NCBI RefSeq assembly: GCF_034048115.1
Contig: NZ_CP139145.1
Span: 1,550,001 to 1,614,000 of the forward strand
DNA from: Pseudarthrobacter sp. IC2-21
GTDB lineage: Bacteria > Actinomycetota > Actinomycetes > Actinomycetales > Micrococcaceae
Reading direction: 5' to 3'
Length of the DNA: 64,000 bases
Shown here: positions 44,002-57,869 of the stretch, piece by piece
Numbering within the stretch: position 1 is the stretch's first letter
Layout: each line of letters begins with the position of its first letter
Made by a program: the position numbers and the translations under genes
Notes under the pieces: model-generated
What the model saw: the letters and a program-made list of their open reading frames with translations, nothing else
Databases searched by the model: none
Told to the model about the DNA's origin: nothing

Positions 44002-44661
44002 CTACCGGGCCGTGCGGCGGGTGAAGATCAGATGAAGCACTCCCGACGGTGAGGGGGTCGCTTCGATCTCAAAGCGCTGTTCGAGCCCTTCGAGTCCGTC
44101 CCAGAGTCGTTCGCCCCGGCCCAGGAGGATCGGCACGAGGACGACATGCATGTGATCGATCAGATCGGCCTCGAGGAACTGGCGAACCGTGCCGACGCCG
44201 CCTCCGATCCGCACGTCGAGGTCGCCGGCCAGGGCGCGCGCCTGCTTGAGCGCGGAAACAGGATCGGCGTCAACAAAATGGAACGTTGTCCCGCCTTCCA
44301 TCTCCAGTACAGGCCGGGGGTGGTGTGTGAGGACAACGACCGGGGTATGGAACACAGGGTTATCGCCCCACCATCCCTTCCATTCCTCGTCCTCCCAAGG
44401 ACCGCGCTGAGGGCCGAACTTGTTGCGCCCCATGATCTCGACGCCGATCCCGGGGCCCCACTGGCTTGCGAACGACTCATCGACGCCGAAGGATCCCTCC
44501 GATTCCCCGTGGAAGCCCATCGCGCGGAAGGTGCGCGTCTCAAAAGCCCATTCCATGAGCCGAGAGCCTGCGTGACCGAAAGGAGCATTGAGTTCCTGGC
44601 CCTCTCCGGTGCCGAAGCCGTCGAGGGAGACCGAAAAGTTGTGCACGCGGACGAGGGACAT
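44002..44661 (-). CDS. Dihydrofolate reductase/RibD family protein
   Basis: This protein has 219 residues from the ATG at 44661 (MSLVRVHNFSVSLDGFGTGEGQELNAPFGHAG), which begins with the family VSLDGF strand; a 63-codon extension upstream is unlikely. Other motifs are VEIMGRNKFGPQRGPW, PVVVLTHHPRPVLEMEGGTTFHFV, DLDVRIGGGVGTVRQFLEADLIDHMHVVLVPILLGRGERLW and the C-terminal SGVLHLIFTRR. It is an NADPH-binding reductase-like protein of unknown substrate, distinct from the shorter homologue at 40296. Confidence 0.87.
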   Translation of the reverse strand: MSLVRVHNFSVSLDGFGTGEGQELNAPFGHAGSRLMEWAFETRTFRAMGFHGESEGSFGVDESFASQWGPGIGVEIMGRNKFGPQRGPWEDEEWKGWWGDNPVFHTPVVVLTHHPRPVLEMEGGTTFHFVDADPVSALKQARALAGDLDVRIGGGVGTVRQFLEADLIDHMHVVLVPILLGRGERLWDGLEGLEQRFEIEATPSPSGVLHLIFTRRTAR

Positions 44662-44749
44662 GTCATCTCCTGACGTGGTTGCGGTTTGACCCACTTTATG
44701 GTGATGCCCCCCACACCTCAAGGCCAACGACGCGAGAAGCGCAGGTGCG

Positions 44750-46072
44750 TTAGCCCAGGACGGCCCATCCGCGCGGCGGCACCAAGACCGCGTCCGTGCC
44801 GACGTCGAGCCTTGCAGCTCCGGCGACGACGGCGGTGGCGCCGGCCGCACTGAGCCGCTGCGTGTCGTGCGAGAGGTTCAACGCGACGACGAGCGCATCG
44901 GCGCCGACCGCAAGGCGGTACACAAACACCTCGTTGGAGAGCTGCAGGGCCTCCGAGGTGGCACGGTGCAGCCAGGAGTTCCGTCTCCGCACCCCAATGA
45001 GTTCCTGGTGCACGGCAAAAATGGGTCCGCCCAAGGGGGAGAGATGGTCGGGGGAGGGCGGGAACAGCGGCCTCACGTCGTCGTCGCCTCCGGCCCTGTC
45101 CTCCTTGACTCCGCGATAGCCCTGTTCGTCGCCATAGTAAATCGATGGCGTCCCCCCGACCGTGAGAAGCACGACGACGGCGTGCGGCACGAGTGCGGCA
45201 TCGCTGAGCTTGCTCGCGATGCGGGTGACGTCGTGGTTGCCGATGAAGGTGAGCGGCGCGTAGGAGCTCAGGAGTGCGTTGTGCCGTTCGAACGTGGCTG
45301 CCAGCTCGAAGAAGTTCGCATCGTTGAGGGAACTCCAGACAGCTTTCCAGAGCTCATATTGCGTGGCCGAATCGAGTCCGCCGGCTCGGACCTCCTCGGC
45401 ATAGTCGCCGTGGATGTATTCGCCAACAAAGTATGCGTTTGGGTGGGATGACCGGACGCGAGCCGTGACTTTGGACCAGAATGACGACGGGACGGCATAG
45501 GCGGCGTCGAGTCGCCAGCCGTCCGCACCACGGCCGAGCCAGTACTCCATGACCTCGACGACGAAATCGGCAACGGCCGGCTCCTCGTGATTGAGTGCCA
45601 CGAGGTGGTGGTGGCCCTCGAAGTCTTGGTATGCGGGTTCGACGCCGGGACCACCGTCGTCGGGCCATTCCAGTGAGAACCAGGAGGCGGCGTCCGCCTG
45701 CGGCCCGCTCTTGAGGACATCCTGGAACGGCGCGAAGGAGCGTCCTGTGTGGTTGAAGACACCGTCGAGCAATATGCGCAGGCCGCGACGGTGTGCCTCC
45801 GTCACCAGGGTGTCAAAGTCCTCGAGGGATCCGAGCCGGGAATCGATCCGGAAGTAATCCGTGGTGTCATATCCGTGCGTCTCCGACTCAAAAATAGGGC
45901 CGAGGGCAATGCCCGATGCTCCAAGACCCACGGCGTAGTCGAGCCACGGGACAAGATCCAGCAACCGATGGTCAGCGGCGGGATCGAGGGTCGCGGTCTT
46001 TTCGGCGCCAACGAAGCCGAGAGGATAGACCTGCCACCAGATGGCGTGCTGGACCCAGTCAGGTTCGTTCAT
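44750..46072 (-). CDS. Glycoside hydrolase family 13 (alpha-amylase family) protein
   Basis: This 440-residue (beta/alpha)8 enzyme starts at 46072 (MNEPDWVQHAIWWQVYPLGFVGAEK). The four GH13 regions are visible: LLDGVFNHTG (region I), GWRLDAAY with nucleophile Asp189, YFVGEYIHGD with acid/base Glu218, and FIGNHDVTR with Asp281. No signal peptide is present, so it acts in the cytoplasm, perhaps on maltodextrin or trehalose-like glucosides. The domain C is short. Its upstream region merges into the rrn2 promoter area. Confidence 0.9.
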   Translation of the reverse strand: MNEPDWVQHAIWWQVYPLGFVGAEKTATLDPAADHRLLDLVPWLDYAVGLGASGIALGPIFESETHGYDTTDYFRIDSRLGSLEDFDTLVTEAHRRGLRILLDGVFNHTGRSFAPFQDVLKSGPQADAASWFSLEWPDDGGPGVEPAYQDFEGHHHLVALNHEEPAVADFVVEVMEYWLGRGADGWRLDAAYAVPSSFWSKVTARVRSSHPNAYFVGEYIHGDYAEEVRAGGLDSATQYELWKAVWSSLNDANFFELAATFERHNALLSSYAPLTFIGNHDVTRIASKLSDAALVPHAVVVLLTVGGTPSIYYGDEQGYRGVKEDRAGGDDDVRPLFPPSPDHLSPLGGPIFAVHQELIGVRRRNSWLHRATSEALQLSNEVFVYRLAVGADALVVALNLSHDTQRLSAAGATAVVAGAARLDVGTDAVLVPPRGWAVLG

Positions 46073-46250
46073 GGTGATGAAGGCCTTCCGTCCGATCCCG
46101 GGCCGCCCGATCAGGGCGACGGCTGGCCGGGCGGGGCCAGCGTCCCGTCCAGCCTATAGGCGGCATTCAATCGGCGTGGCTTCGACTGTTGCCGCACCCG
46201 GCATCAGATCCGATGGCGTTCCCCAGTTTTGGGCCTGTTGGTGGATGGAT

Positions 46251-46279
46251 TTGCGGCAAGGCGTCACTGGGTGTATTGT
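46251..46279 (+). promoter_or_regulatory. rrn2 promoter P1
   Basis: -35 TTGCGG (46251-46256), 17-bp spacer, -10 TATTGT (46274-46279), followed by TTTCTAAGTCGCC as at rrn1 P1. Confidence 0.7.
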
Positions 46280-46431
46280 TTTCTAAGTCGCCGCGAGGGG
46301 AACAGCGAAGAGCTGGTTACCGCGGGCGGCCAAACCCCCAAATTTCAAGACCATTTTCTGGTTGCTCTTTAGAGCGCCGAATTGTGGCGGGGGACGGTGT
46401 TTTCTGCCGGTGCGGGTCCTGGAAACTGGAT

Positions 46432-46460
46432 TTGCGTCGGGGGTTGAGATCGGGTAAGTT
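46432..46460 (+). promoter_or_regulatory. rrn2 promoter P2
   Basis: -35 TTGCGT (46432-46437), 17-bp spacer, -10 TAAGTT (46455-46460), about 250 bp before 16S, matching the position of P2 in rrn1. Confidence 0.65.
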
Positions 46461-46521
46461 TGAAAAGTTGCTCCGGAGCGATCCACGGCTGTTTAGTGCT
46501 GGTGGTGGTGCCGGGTGTGTC

Positions 46522-46548
46522 TGTTGTTTGAGAACTCAATAGTGTGCC
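46522..46548 (+). promoter_or_regulatory. rrn2 leader box
   Basis: Same TGTTGTTTGAGAACTCAATA box as at 33294. Shared sequence between the two operons begins just before it. Confidence 0.7.
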
Positions 46549-46708
46549 AAGTTTGTTGATACCAATTTTTTGTATTGAATTGGTTGAATTGGCCAGGCCT
46601 GTCCACCCCGTGGATGGGGTCTGGTTTTTACAGCTGGTTTCAAATTTTTGCGGCCTTCTTTTCCCGTTATTTCCGGGGGTGTTGGTTGTTTTCTGTTTTT
46701 GTTTTACT

Positions 46709-51936
<5,228 letters not shown>

Positions 51937-52157
51937 ACACCACACACCACTGCGTGAACGGCATTCAAAAGACGTTCACACCAAGCACTGGTAAAAAGAA
52001 ACAAGACTGCTTGCGTCCACTATGTGGTTCCCAACCAACAAACCCGCCACGGGCCCGTTGCGACAGGGAACAAAAAACACAACAATACAAACAACACCAC
52101 AATGTTGTAACCACAGATTTCCCGCCCGGACACCACTGTCCAGGGTGCGGACATAAG

Positions 52158-52276
52158 GTTACGGCGGTCATAGCGTGGGGGAAACGCCCGGTCCCATTCC
52201 GAACCCGGAAGCTAAGACCCACAGCGCCGATGGTACTGCACCCGGGAGGGTGTGGGAGAGTAGGTCACCGCCGGAA
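52158..52276 (+). rRNA. rrf: 5S ribosomal RNA (rrn2)
   Basis: Second 5S copy, same sequence as 38930-39048. Confidence 0.95.
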
Positions 52277-52293
52277 CACCATTAAAAATGGTT

Positions 52294-52325
52294 GAGACCC
52301 CCCGACACACGTGTCGGGGGGTCTC
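52294..52325 (+). terminator. rrn2 terminator hairpin
   Basis: Same GC-rich hairpin as after rrn1. Continuous identity between the operons ends about 16 bp later, at 52341. Confidence 0.85.
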
Positions 52326-52390
52326 CCACATTTAACCACCCACCCTTGCATCCAGGCAGCCCGGCACCCGCGCCCGGGGCACCTACAGAA

Positions 52391-52587
52391 CGCTCTCTCA
52401 CTTAATGCGGGAAATCCCCAAACCCTCCCGCACCGCCGGCCACGGCAAAACACCCCCGCGAACCTCCGCCCCCGGACACCCAACCCCCGGCGCCGCCGTC
52501 GAACACCACACACCGCAAGACCGTCCGCCGAAAACCCACATCAACTGCGAGAGCGTCCACGGAAAACCCGCATCAAGTGAGAGAGCG
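52391..52587. repeat. 197-bp MITE-like element with 21-bp inverted termini
   Basis: The left end CGCTCTCTCACTTAATGCGG and the right end 52567-52587 (complement) match at 20 of 21 positions. There is no ORF inside. The first 166 bp recur after rrn1, and the last part is included in the IS1634-type target duplication. The arm sequence matches the nested palindrome after argH. Confidence 0.7.
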
Positions 52588-52625
52588 ATCTCCTGCAGGT
52601 GTGAACATTCCCACGACTGGGGTCT
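52499..52625. repeat. 127-bp direct repeat, left copy (long target duplication)
   Basis: It abuts the left end of the IS. It matches 54392-54518 at 126 of 127 positions; the one difference noticed is C versus G in GCAAGA(C/G)CGTCC. Confidence 0.9.
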
Positions 52626-54391
52626 CCTGACTTGGCTCATTTGCTTAGTGCGTGAGTTTCGGTTTGTGGAGGGCGTCGAGAATGACCTGCTGCTCGGCGG
52701 CGATGTTGGGGGCGAATGTCTGGTTGGTGCCGTTGATGGCGATGGTGGCTGAGCGCAGGGGCCTGAGTTGTTTGATGACGTTACGCACCGCGAGTCCTGT
52801 CCTGTTTTGGACAGTCCTGGAGATGGCCAGCGCGGTGAAAACGATGGTCAGGTGTGCCTCGATCGCGTCGCGGGTGCGGTGGAACATGGGTCTGGCCCTG
52901 AGGTCTGTTTTGCTCATTCGGAAGGACTGCTCGACGTGCCACAGGTCGTGGTAGGAGCCGATGACTTCTCCTGCGGCCATGATGTTTGCGGGGATGTTCG
53001 TCACGTAGCCTTTCAGCCCGACGAGCTGCCGCGCGCGTGCCAGTGAGGCTTCGTCCAGGCTCGGTTTTCCTCCGGCGGTCTTGACGAACCGTGGGGTCCG
53101 GGCCGATTTCTGGCCCTCGATGACTTCCCGGGCCCGGTTCTCCTGGGCTGTGAGTGTTGTGTTGTCGTGGACGGCTCTCTTGCGGGAGTACGCCCACACC
53201 GCCCGCCATGAGCCGGGGTTCTCAGTGGGGTCCCAGACGGGTTCGGCGCGCAGATCAGGGTTGTTCTCGTTCGTGTGGCCGGTCCTGGGCGTGAGCGTAT
53301 CGATCAGCTGCCCGTCGCTGAACGCGTCGCCGTGCCAGCGGAAATGCGAGGCCAGGTCGTTCGGGGCCTTCGTCATCCGGGAACCAACAATGAACCGCAG
53401 GTTCGCTTCGTCCAGCTCACGCAGGTTGCCCGCGGAAACCATGCCGGCATCGGCTACGACGACCATGTCGGTCAAACCGTGGCGGGATTGGAACTGCTTG
53501 ATGATCGGGACGATGGTCGCGGGTTCGGCCTTGTTGCCCTCAAAGCAGCCGATCTCCAGCGGGAACCCACCCCGGTCCACGAGCAGGCCAACGACGATCT
53601 GAGGATCGACCCGGCGTTCCTTGGAGTAGCCAACCTTCCGTAGTTCGTCTTCCTTCTCCGCCTCGAAATACAAGGTGGTGACGTCGTAAAGGACCAGGGA
53701 GACGTCCCCGTCGGTGCTGGCGTGCTGGAAGCACCAGGTCGCGATCCTGTCGCGGTACTTGTCCGCAGCGGCTCGGCCGAGGGTGCGTTTCATCGTCGCG
53801 TAACTGGCCGGGGCCCGGCCCAGGTCCCGCAACACCCTGCCGGCATCCAGTAGTGAGGTCGGTTCCACGACCCTGGCGATCACCAAGTCCCGGAACACCT
53901 CGTCGTCGAGGCCATCGAACCCCAGCGCCGTGAACACCTCGACCAACGCACGGAACAAGACCCGCGAGTCAGTTCCCAGCACGCGTCCCGGGCTGTCACG
54001 TCCGGCTGGTTCTCTGGGGCCGGCCACGTCAAACAAGCCAGCCTCGCGTGACGGCTCGACCAGGCCCTTCACCTGTGGCGTTGGCTCCAGACCCAAGTCA
54101 AGGACACCTTGCGCCGGGTCTTCAAGCAGCTCACGGGCGCGCTGCAGCAGGACGCGAGCTCGGCCTCGGTATGCGCCGAGCCGACGTGCTGCACGATCCG
54201 CTGATTCCCGCGCACGTACTCCGCGATCTGCACCGCCGTCGCTCCCGAGGCAGTCAGCACCCGCCTAATAAACACCACACCGGCGACACTAGGCCAAACC
54301 ATTAGTGCGTGAAAAGCGGCCAGTCAGAAAACATCACCGCAGGTCAAGGCCATAGGCCTATCGGAACGACGGAGCCGTGAGCCAAGTCAGG
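52626..54391 (-). mobile_element. IS1634-family insertion sequence, 1,766 bp
   Basis: Perfect 14-bp terminal inverted repeats CCTGACTTGGCTCA (52626-52639) and their complement (54378-54391) bound the element. It encodes an IS4-superfamily DDE transposase of the IS1634 type. A 127-bp direct repeat flanks it. Long, variable target duplications are known for the founding IS1634 of Mycoplasma mycoides, which supports both the family call and the boundaries. Confidence 0.92.
52645..54275 (-). pseudogene. IS1634-family transposase, frameshifted near its N-terminus
   Basis: Translation from a GTG at 54275 gives MFIRRVLTASGATAVQIAEYVRGNQRIVQHVGSAHTEAELA, a typical IS1634 N-terminus. Near 54150-54155 the family sequence continues only in another frame (VLLQRARELLEDPAQGVLDLGLEPTPQVKGLVEP...), as if one base were lost in GCG-GTC. 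Restored length would be about 543 residues. The catalytic DDE residues are intact downstream: Asp in LVLYDVTTLYFE, Asp in MVVVADAGMVS, Glu in DLWHVEQSFRMSKTD. A 483-codon frame can start only at a TTG (54096) and lacks the N-terminus. No classic slippery heptamer is seen, so I favour inactivation over programmed frameshifting; a sequencing error is possible. Confidence 0.85.
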
Positions 54392-54518
54392 TCGAACACC
54401 ACACACCGCAAGAGCGTCCGCCGAAAACCCACATCAACTGCGAGAGCGTCCACGGAAAACCCGCATCAAGTGAGAGAGCGATCTCCTGCAGGTGTGAACA
54501 TTCCCACGACTGGGGTCT
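54392..54518. repeat. 127-bp direct repeat, right copy (long target duplication)
   Basis: Starts TCGAACACCACACACCGCAA immediately after the IS right end and finishes CGACTGGGGTCT, as the left copy does. After 54518 the sequence continues into the promoter region of the Arg/Gly-rich protein gene. Confidence 0.9.
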
Positions 54519-54676
54519 GTGGGCGTATCCATGTCATGCGCCGGTGGTGGCTCGCTTAGAATTGACTGAGATGTACGGACTTCGAAGCGCTTGATTTCGG
54601 GTTGCGTAGGAGAACGAAACACGGAACGAGCGGCTGCGATTGCGCCAGTGGTCGGCTCATAACAGGAGGAATCCCC

Positions 54677-56623
54677 ATGGCTGAGCACAACGGCGGCAAT
54701 CGCGGCGGCAACGACCGCGGCCCTTTCCGCGGGACAAACAATTCGGGCGGAGAACCGCGTGGATTCCGTTCCCGTGATGACCGGAGCCCGGAGGGTCCAA
54801 AGCGTGCGTCCGGGTCCGGCGACCGCAAGTCCTTTGGTGAACGGAAGCCTTTTGGGGACCGTGACAACAAGCCGTATGGTGATCGTCCGCGCCGTGAGGG
54901 CGACGGCGACCGCCGCAGCTTTGGCGGCGCGGAGCGTAAGCCGTTCAGCGGCGGTGGTGAACGGAAGCCCTTTGGGGACCGTGACAACAAGCCGTATGGT
55001 GATCGTCCGCGCCGTGAGGGCGACGGCGACCGCCGCAGCTTCGGTGGCGGCGAGCGTAAGCCGTTCAGCGGTGGCGGGGAGCGTAAGCCGTTCAGCGGCG
55101 GCGGTGAGCGGAAGCCCTATGGGGACCGTGACAACAAGCCGTACGGCGATCGTCCGCGCCGTGAGGGTGACGGCGACCGCCGCAGCTTCGGTGGCGGCGA
55201 GCGTAAGCCGTTTGGGGAGCGTGATAACAAGCCGTATGGTGATCGTCCGCGCCGTGAGGGTGACGGCGACCGCCGCAGCTTCGGTGGCGGGGAGCGTAAG
55301 CCGTTCAGCGGCGGCGGTGAGCGGAAGCCCTATGGGGACCGTGACAACAAGCCGTACGGCGATCGTCCGCGCCGTGAGGGTGACGGCGACCGCCGCAGCT
55401 TCGGTGGCGGGGAGCGTAAGCCGTTCGGCGACCGCCAAGAGCGCGCACCCCGCAGCTTCGACCGTGGCGACTCCGGTCCCCGTCACTTCGGACGGGACCG
55501 TGCTGAGGAGCGCCCGGTCCGGGTTCCCAACGCGCGTGATCTTCGCAGCGCCAACCGGCCCGACCGCGAACGGTCCCCGGAGATCGATGAAGATGTCACG
55601 GGCAAGGAACTTGACCGCGCCACCCAGCACCAGATCAAGACGCTGGAAGCCAAGAGCGCGGAATGGGTGGCCCGCCATCTCGTTATGGCTGGGCGCCTCA
55701 TTGATGAAGAACCCGAGCTCGCCTTCCAGCATGCCCTTGCTGCGAGCAGGCGCGGTGGCCGGCTGGCAGCCGTCAGGGAGGCTGTAGGCCTGACCGCGTA
55801 CGCGGCAGGACACTACGGCGAGGCGCTGCGCGAGTTCCGGACCTACCGCCGCATCAGCGGCTCCAACGTTCACTTGCCTGTCATGGCAGACTGCGAACGC
55901 GGCCTGGGCCGTCCGGACCGTGCCTTGGATGTTGTCCGTTCCGAGGAGGCCAATGACCTGGACGCTCCGGGCAAGGCCGAACTGGCCATCGTGGCGGCCG
56001 GAGCACGGACCGATCTGGGTCAGCTGGACGCTGCAGTGGCGGAGCTGGAAATCGCCCAGCTGGACATCAACCGCGCATTCTCCTACAGCCCCCGGCTGTT
56101 CCGCGCCTACGCTGACGCCCTGGCCGCCGTCGGCCGCCAGGAGGAAGCCGCTAAATGGCAGAAGCAGGCCGTCGTGGCTGAGAACGCCCTGGGCCTCAGC
56201 GTCGACGAAGAACCGGACATCGTGGATCTCGGCTGGGACGAGGAAGAGGAAGCCCGGGAGGAGGCCCAGCGCCGCCGTCTGCTGGAACGTGCGGCCGGAG
56301 TCCCGGAAACCAGTGCCGCGGCTGCTGCTGCAGCACGGACCGTAACCGCGGGTGAGGCCCCTGCCGAAGCCGCGGGTATGGACGCCTCCGTTGATGACAT
56401 GGAGTCCGACTATTTCGAGTCTGATGACGCCGAGTCCGACGCGGACTCCATCGAGTCAGATGAACTCGAATCAGATGAACTCGAACCGGACGGCGCCGAA
56501 CCCGAGGCCAAGAAAGCGGCCGCATCGGACCGGAACGACTTCGTCCCCGAGGATTCAGTCCACGACGATGCAGCCGACGCCGGCGACCTTGAAACCGGCC
56601 ATTCCGAGCGACAGGACAGCTAA
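54677..56623 (+). CDS. Arg/Gly-rich low-complexity repeat protein with TPR-like and acidic C-terminal regions
   Basis: This protein has 648 residues from the ATG at 54677 (MAEHNGGNRGGNDRGPF), with a strong AGGAGG 7-12 nt upstream; the upstream in-frame extension is rejected. Residues 57-247 are five 31-residue units (KPFGDRDNKPYGDRPRREGD...) and four 9-residue units (KPFSGGGER), in order A-B-A-B-B-A-A-B-A. They are strongly charged, with RGG-like spacing. Residues about 310-540 are alpha-helical, resembling degenerate TPRs (EWVARHLVMAGRLIDEEPELAFQHALAASRRGGRLAAVREAVGLTAYAAGHYGEALREFRTYRRISG). The last about 100 residues are very acidic (ESDDAESDADSIESDELESDELEPD). RNA or ribosome binding is a reasonable guess, given its place between rrn and tlyA. 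Function unknown. Confidence 0.8.
   Translation: MAEHNGGNRGGNDRGPFRGTNNSGGEPRGFRSRDDRSPEGPKRASGSGDRKSFGERKPFGDRDNKPYGDRPRREGDGDRRSFGGAERKPFSGGGERKPFGDRDNKPYGDRPRREGDGDRRSFGGGERKPFSGGGERKPFSGGGERKPYGDRDNKPYGDRPRREGDGDRRSFGGGERKPFGERDNKPYGDRPRREGDGDRRSFGGGERKPFSGGGERKPYGDRDNKPYGDRPRREGDGDRRSFGGGERKPFGDRQERAPRSFDRGDSGPRHFGRDRAEERPVRVPNARDLRSANRPDRERSPEIDEDVTGKELDRATQHQIKTLEAKSAEWVARHLVMAGRLIDEEPELAFQHALAASRRGGRLAAVREAVGLTAYAAGHYGEALREFRTYRRISGSNVHLPVMADCERGLGRPDRALDVVRSEEANDLDAPGKAELAIVAAGARTDLGQLDAAVAELEIAQLDINRAFSYSPRLFRAYADALAAVGRQEEAAKWQKQAVVAENALGLSVDEEPDIVDLGWDEEEEAREEAQRRRLLERAAGVPETSAAAAAAARTVTAGEAPAEAAGMDASVDDMESDYFESDDAESDADSIESDELESDELEPDGAEPEAKKAAASDRNDFVPEDSVHDDAADAGDLETGHSERQDS
54845..55417 (+). 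repeat. 93-bp and 27-bp coding tandem repeats (A-B-A-B-B-A-A-B-A)
   Basis: The arithmetic is exact: five 93-bp A units plus four 27-bp B units equal the 573 bp covered. A and A+B units share long identical DNA stretches, so slippage or recombination can change the number in frame. The long open frames on the other strand here are by-products of this repetition. Confidence 0.88.
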
Positions 56624-56629
56624 CCCGCT

Positions 56630-57619
56630 ATGACTGAAGTTCCCCTGATCTCCCTGTTCGACGCGCTCCTGGCAGACCTTGACGGTGTGGTGTACGCGGG
56701 CCCGCACGCCATTCCCGGCGCAGTGGAGTCTTTGCAGTTGCTCGCCGGCCTGGGGATCGGTTTGGGCTACGTCACCAACAACGCGTCCCGAACGCCCGCG
56801 CAGGTTGCCGCGCACCTGCGTGAGCTGGGCGCGCCGGCCGAGGACAGCCAGGTTGTCAGCTCCTCCCAGGCGGCAGCCGAGCTCCTGGCCTCCATGCTGG
56901 CCCCCGGGGCCAGGGTGTTGATCACCGGAAGCCCGGCGCTGGCGCAGGAGATCGAGTTGGTGGGACTGGCCCCCGTTACCGGCCAGGACCAAGACCCTGT
57001 GGCCGTGGTCCAGGGCTTCAACCCGGGGATCGGCTGGAAGGAACTGGCTGAGGCCTCCTACGTCGTCTCGGCCGGCGCCCTCTGGGTGGCCACCAACACG
57101 GACATGACCATCCCGCAATCACGCGGGATCGCCCCCGGCAACGGAGCCCTGGTGGCAGCCGTCGCGGCAGCAACGGGCCAGACGCCGCTGGTGGCCGGCA
57201 AGCCCGAAGCCCCGCTGTTCCACTCAGCCGCCAAGCGTCTTGCCGCCGACCGCCCGCTGGTGGTGGGGGACAGGCTGGACACTGACATCCTGGGCGGCAA
57301 TAACGCAGGGTTTGCCACGGTGGCGGTATTGACCGGCATCGATACCAAACACACGATCCTCGCCGCCCGCGCTGCCGAGCGTCCGGACTACATCATTGCC
57401 GAACTCGGCGACCTGCACCGCCCCTATCCCGCCGTCTCCACCACTGACGGGACCTACGTCTGTGGGGACGCACAGGCACATGCCGATGGCGACACCGTCA
57501 GCATCCTGGGCCATGAGGACGACCTGAACGCCTGGCGTGCCGCCTGCGCCGCCTGGTGGGCCGCCGTGCCGGAGGCCGCCGAAGCCCGGGCACCCCAACT
57601 CAAATGGCGCACCGCGTAA
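56630..57619 (+). CDS. HAD-IIA family phosphatase (NagD/phosphoglycolate-phosphatase-like)
   Basis: This 329-residue protein has HAD motif I in FDALLADLDGVVYAGPHAIPGAVESL (DLDGV, about 13-17), motif II in YVTNNASRTP, a class II cap (about 85-200), motif III Lys in LVAGKPEAPLFHSA and motif IV in VGDRLDTDILGGNNAGFATVAVLTG (about 209-233). It dephosphorylates small metabolites; NagD-type enzymes act on nucleotides or sugar phosphates. The C-terminal about 70 residues (TYVCGDAQAHADGDTVSILGHEDDLNAWRAACAAWW) extend the usual fold. Same strand and 6 bp after the repeat-protein gene. Confidence 0.88.
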   Translation: MTEVPLISLFDALLADLDGVVYAGPHAIPGAVESLQLLAGLGIGLGYVTNNASRTPAQVAAHLRELGAPAEDSQVVSSSQAAAELLASMLAPGARVLITGSPALAQEIELVGLAPVTGQDQDPVAVVQGFNPGIGWKELAEASYVVSAGALWVATNTDMTIPQSRGIAPGNGALVAAVAAATGQTPLVAGKPEAPLFHSAAKRLAADRPLVVGDRLDTDILGGNNAGFATVAVLTGIDTKHTILAARAAERPDYIIAELGDLHRPYPAVSTTDGTYVCGDAQAHADGDTVSILGHEDDLNAWRAACAAWWAAVPEAAEARAPQLKWRTA

Positions 57620-57636
57620 ATCAGTAGACTGGTCCA

Positions 57637-57867
57637 ATGACTGAGCTGAACGACGAGCACAACGGCGCAACAGCCCAGCAGACACCACAGTGGCCCGCCA
57701 CGGTCACGGAGGGCATCACCGATCCCCGGATTGCGTCCCTCGTGGCTGCCCTGGACGGCGTGGCGGACAGGCCGGTCGCTGAACACGAGGGCGTCTATGC
57801 AGAACTGCACGACGCCCTGCTGCAGGCCCTCGACGACGACGCTCCCAACAGCGAAGGAAAGGCCTGA
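57637..57867 (+). CDS. Small acidic hypothetical protein
   Basis: This 76-residue protein (MTELNDEHNGATAQQTPQWPATVTEGITDPRIASLVAALDGVADRPVAEHEGVYAELHDALLQALDDD) has a disordered N-terminus and a predicted two-helix C-terminal half. Similar small proteins between a HAD phosphatase and TlyA are common in this group, from memory. It lies 17 bp after the HAD gene and its stop is 2 bp before the tlyA ATG, so it is coupled to tlyA. Function unknown. Confidence 0.8.
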   Translation: MTELNDEHNGATAQQTPQWPATVTEGITDPRIASLVAALDGVADRPVAEHEGVYAELHDALLQALDDDAPNSEGKA

Positions 57868-57869
57868 GC

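Larger units (their letters stand above)
46073..46521 (+). other. Intergenic region carrying the rrn2 promoters
   Basis: No gene is supported here. Two promoters are recognised (46251 and 46432). Outside about 10 bases after P1 it is not similar to the rrn1 upstream region, so each operon has its own control region. Confidence 0.6.

Noticed and set aside
39334-46250. Integrase-driven genomic island between the rrn operons
   Set aside because: No integrase, transposase, tRNA target or att-like repeat is seen in the segment; rrn duplication or recombination explains it better.
52645-54096. Intact 483-residue transposase
   Set aside because: It could begin only at a TTG and would lack the conserved N-terminus, which is present in another frame just upstream.
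54845-55417. Possible CRISPR-like array
   Set aside because: Units of 93 and 27 bp are in frame, encode protein and have no unique spacers or cas genes nearby.
54434-55873. Long 479-codon open frame on the minus strand, with many Thr/Ala/Val repeats
   Set aside because: It is antisense to the 93/27-bp repeat array of the Arg/Gly-rich protein. The periodic DNA keeps other frames open, and there is no ribosome site or family similarity.
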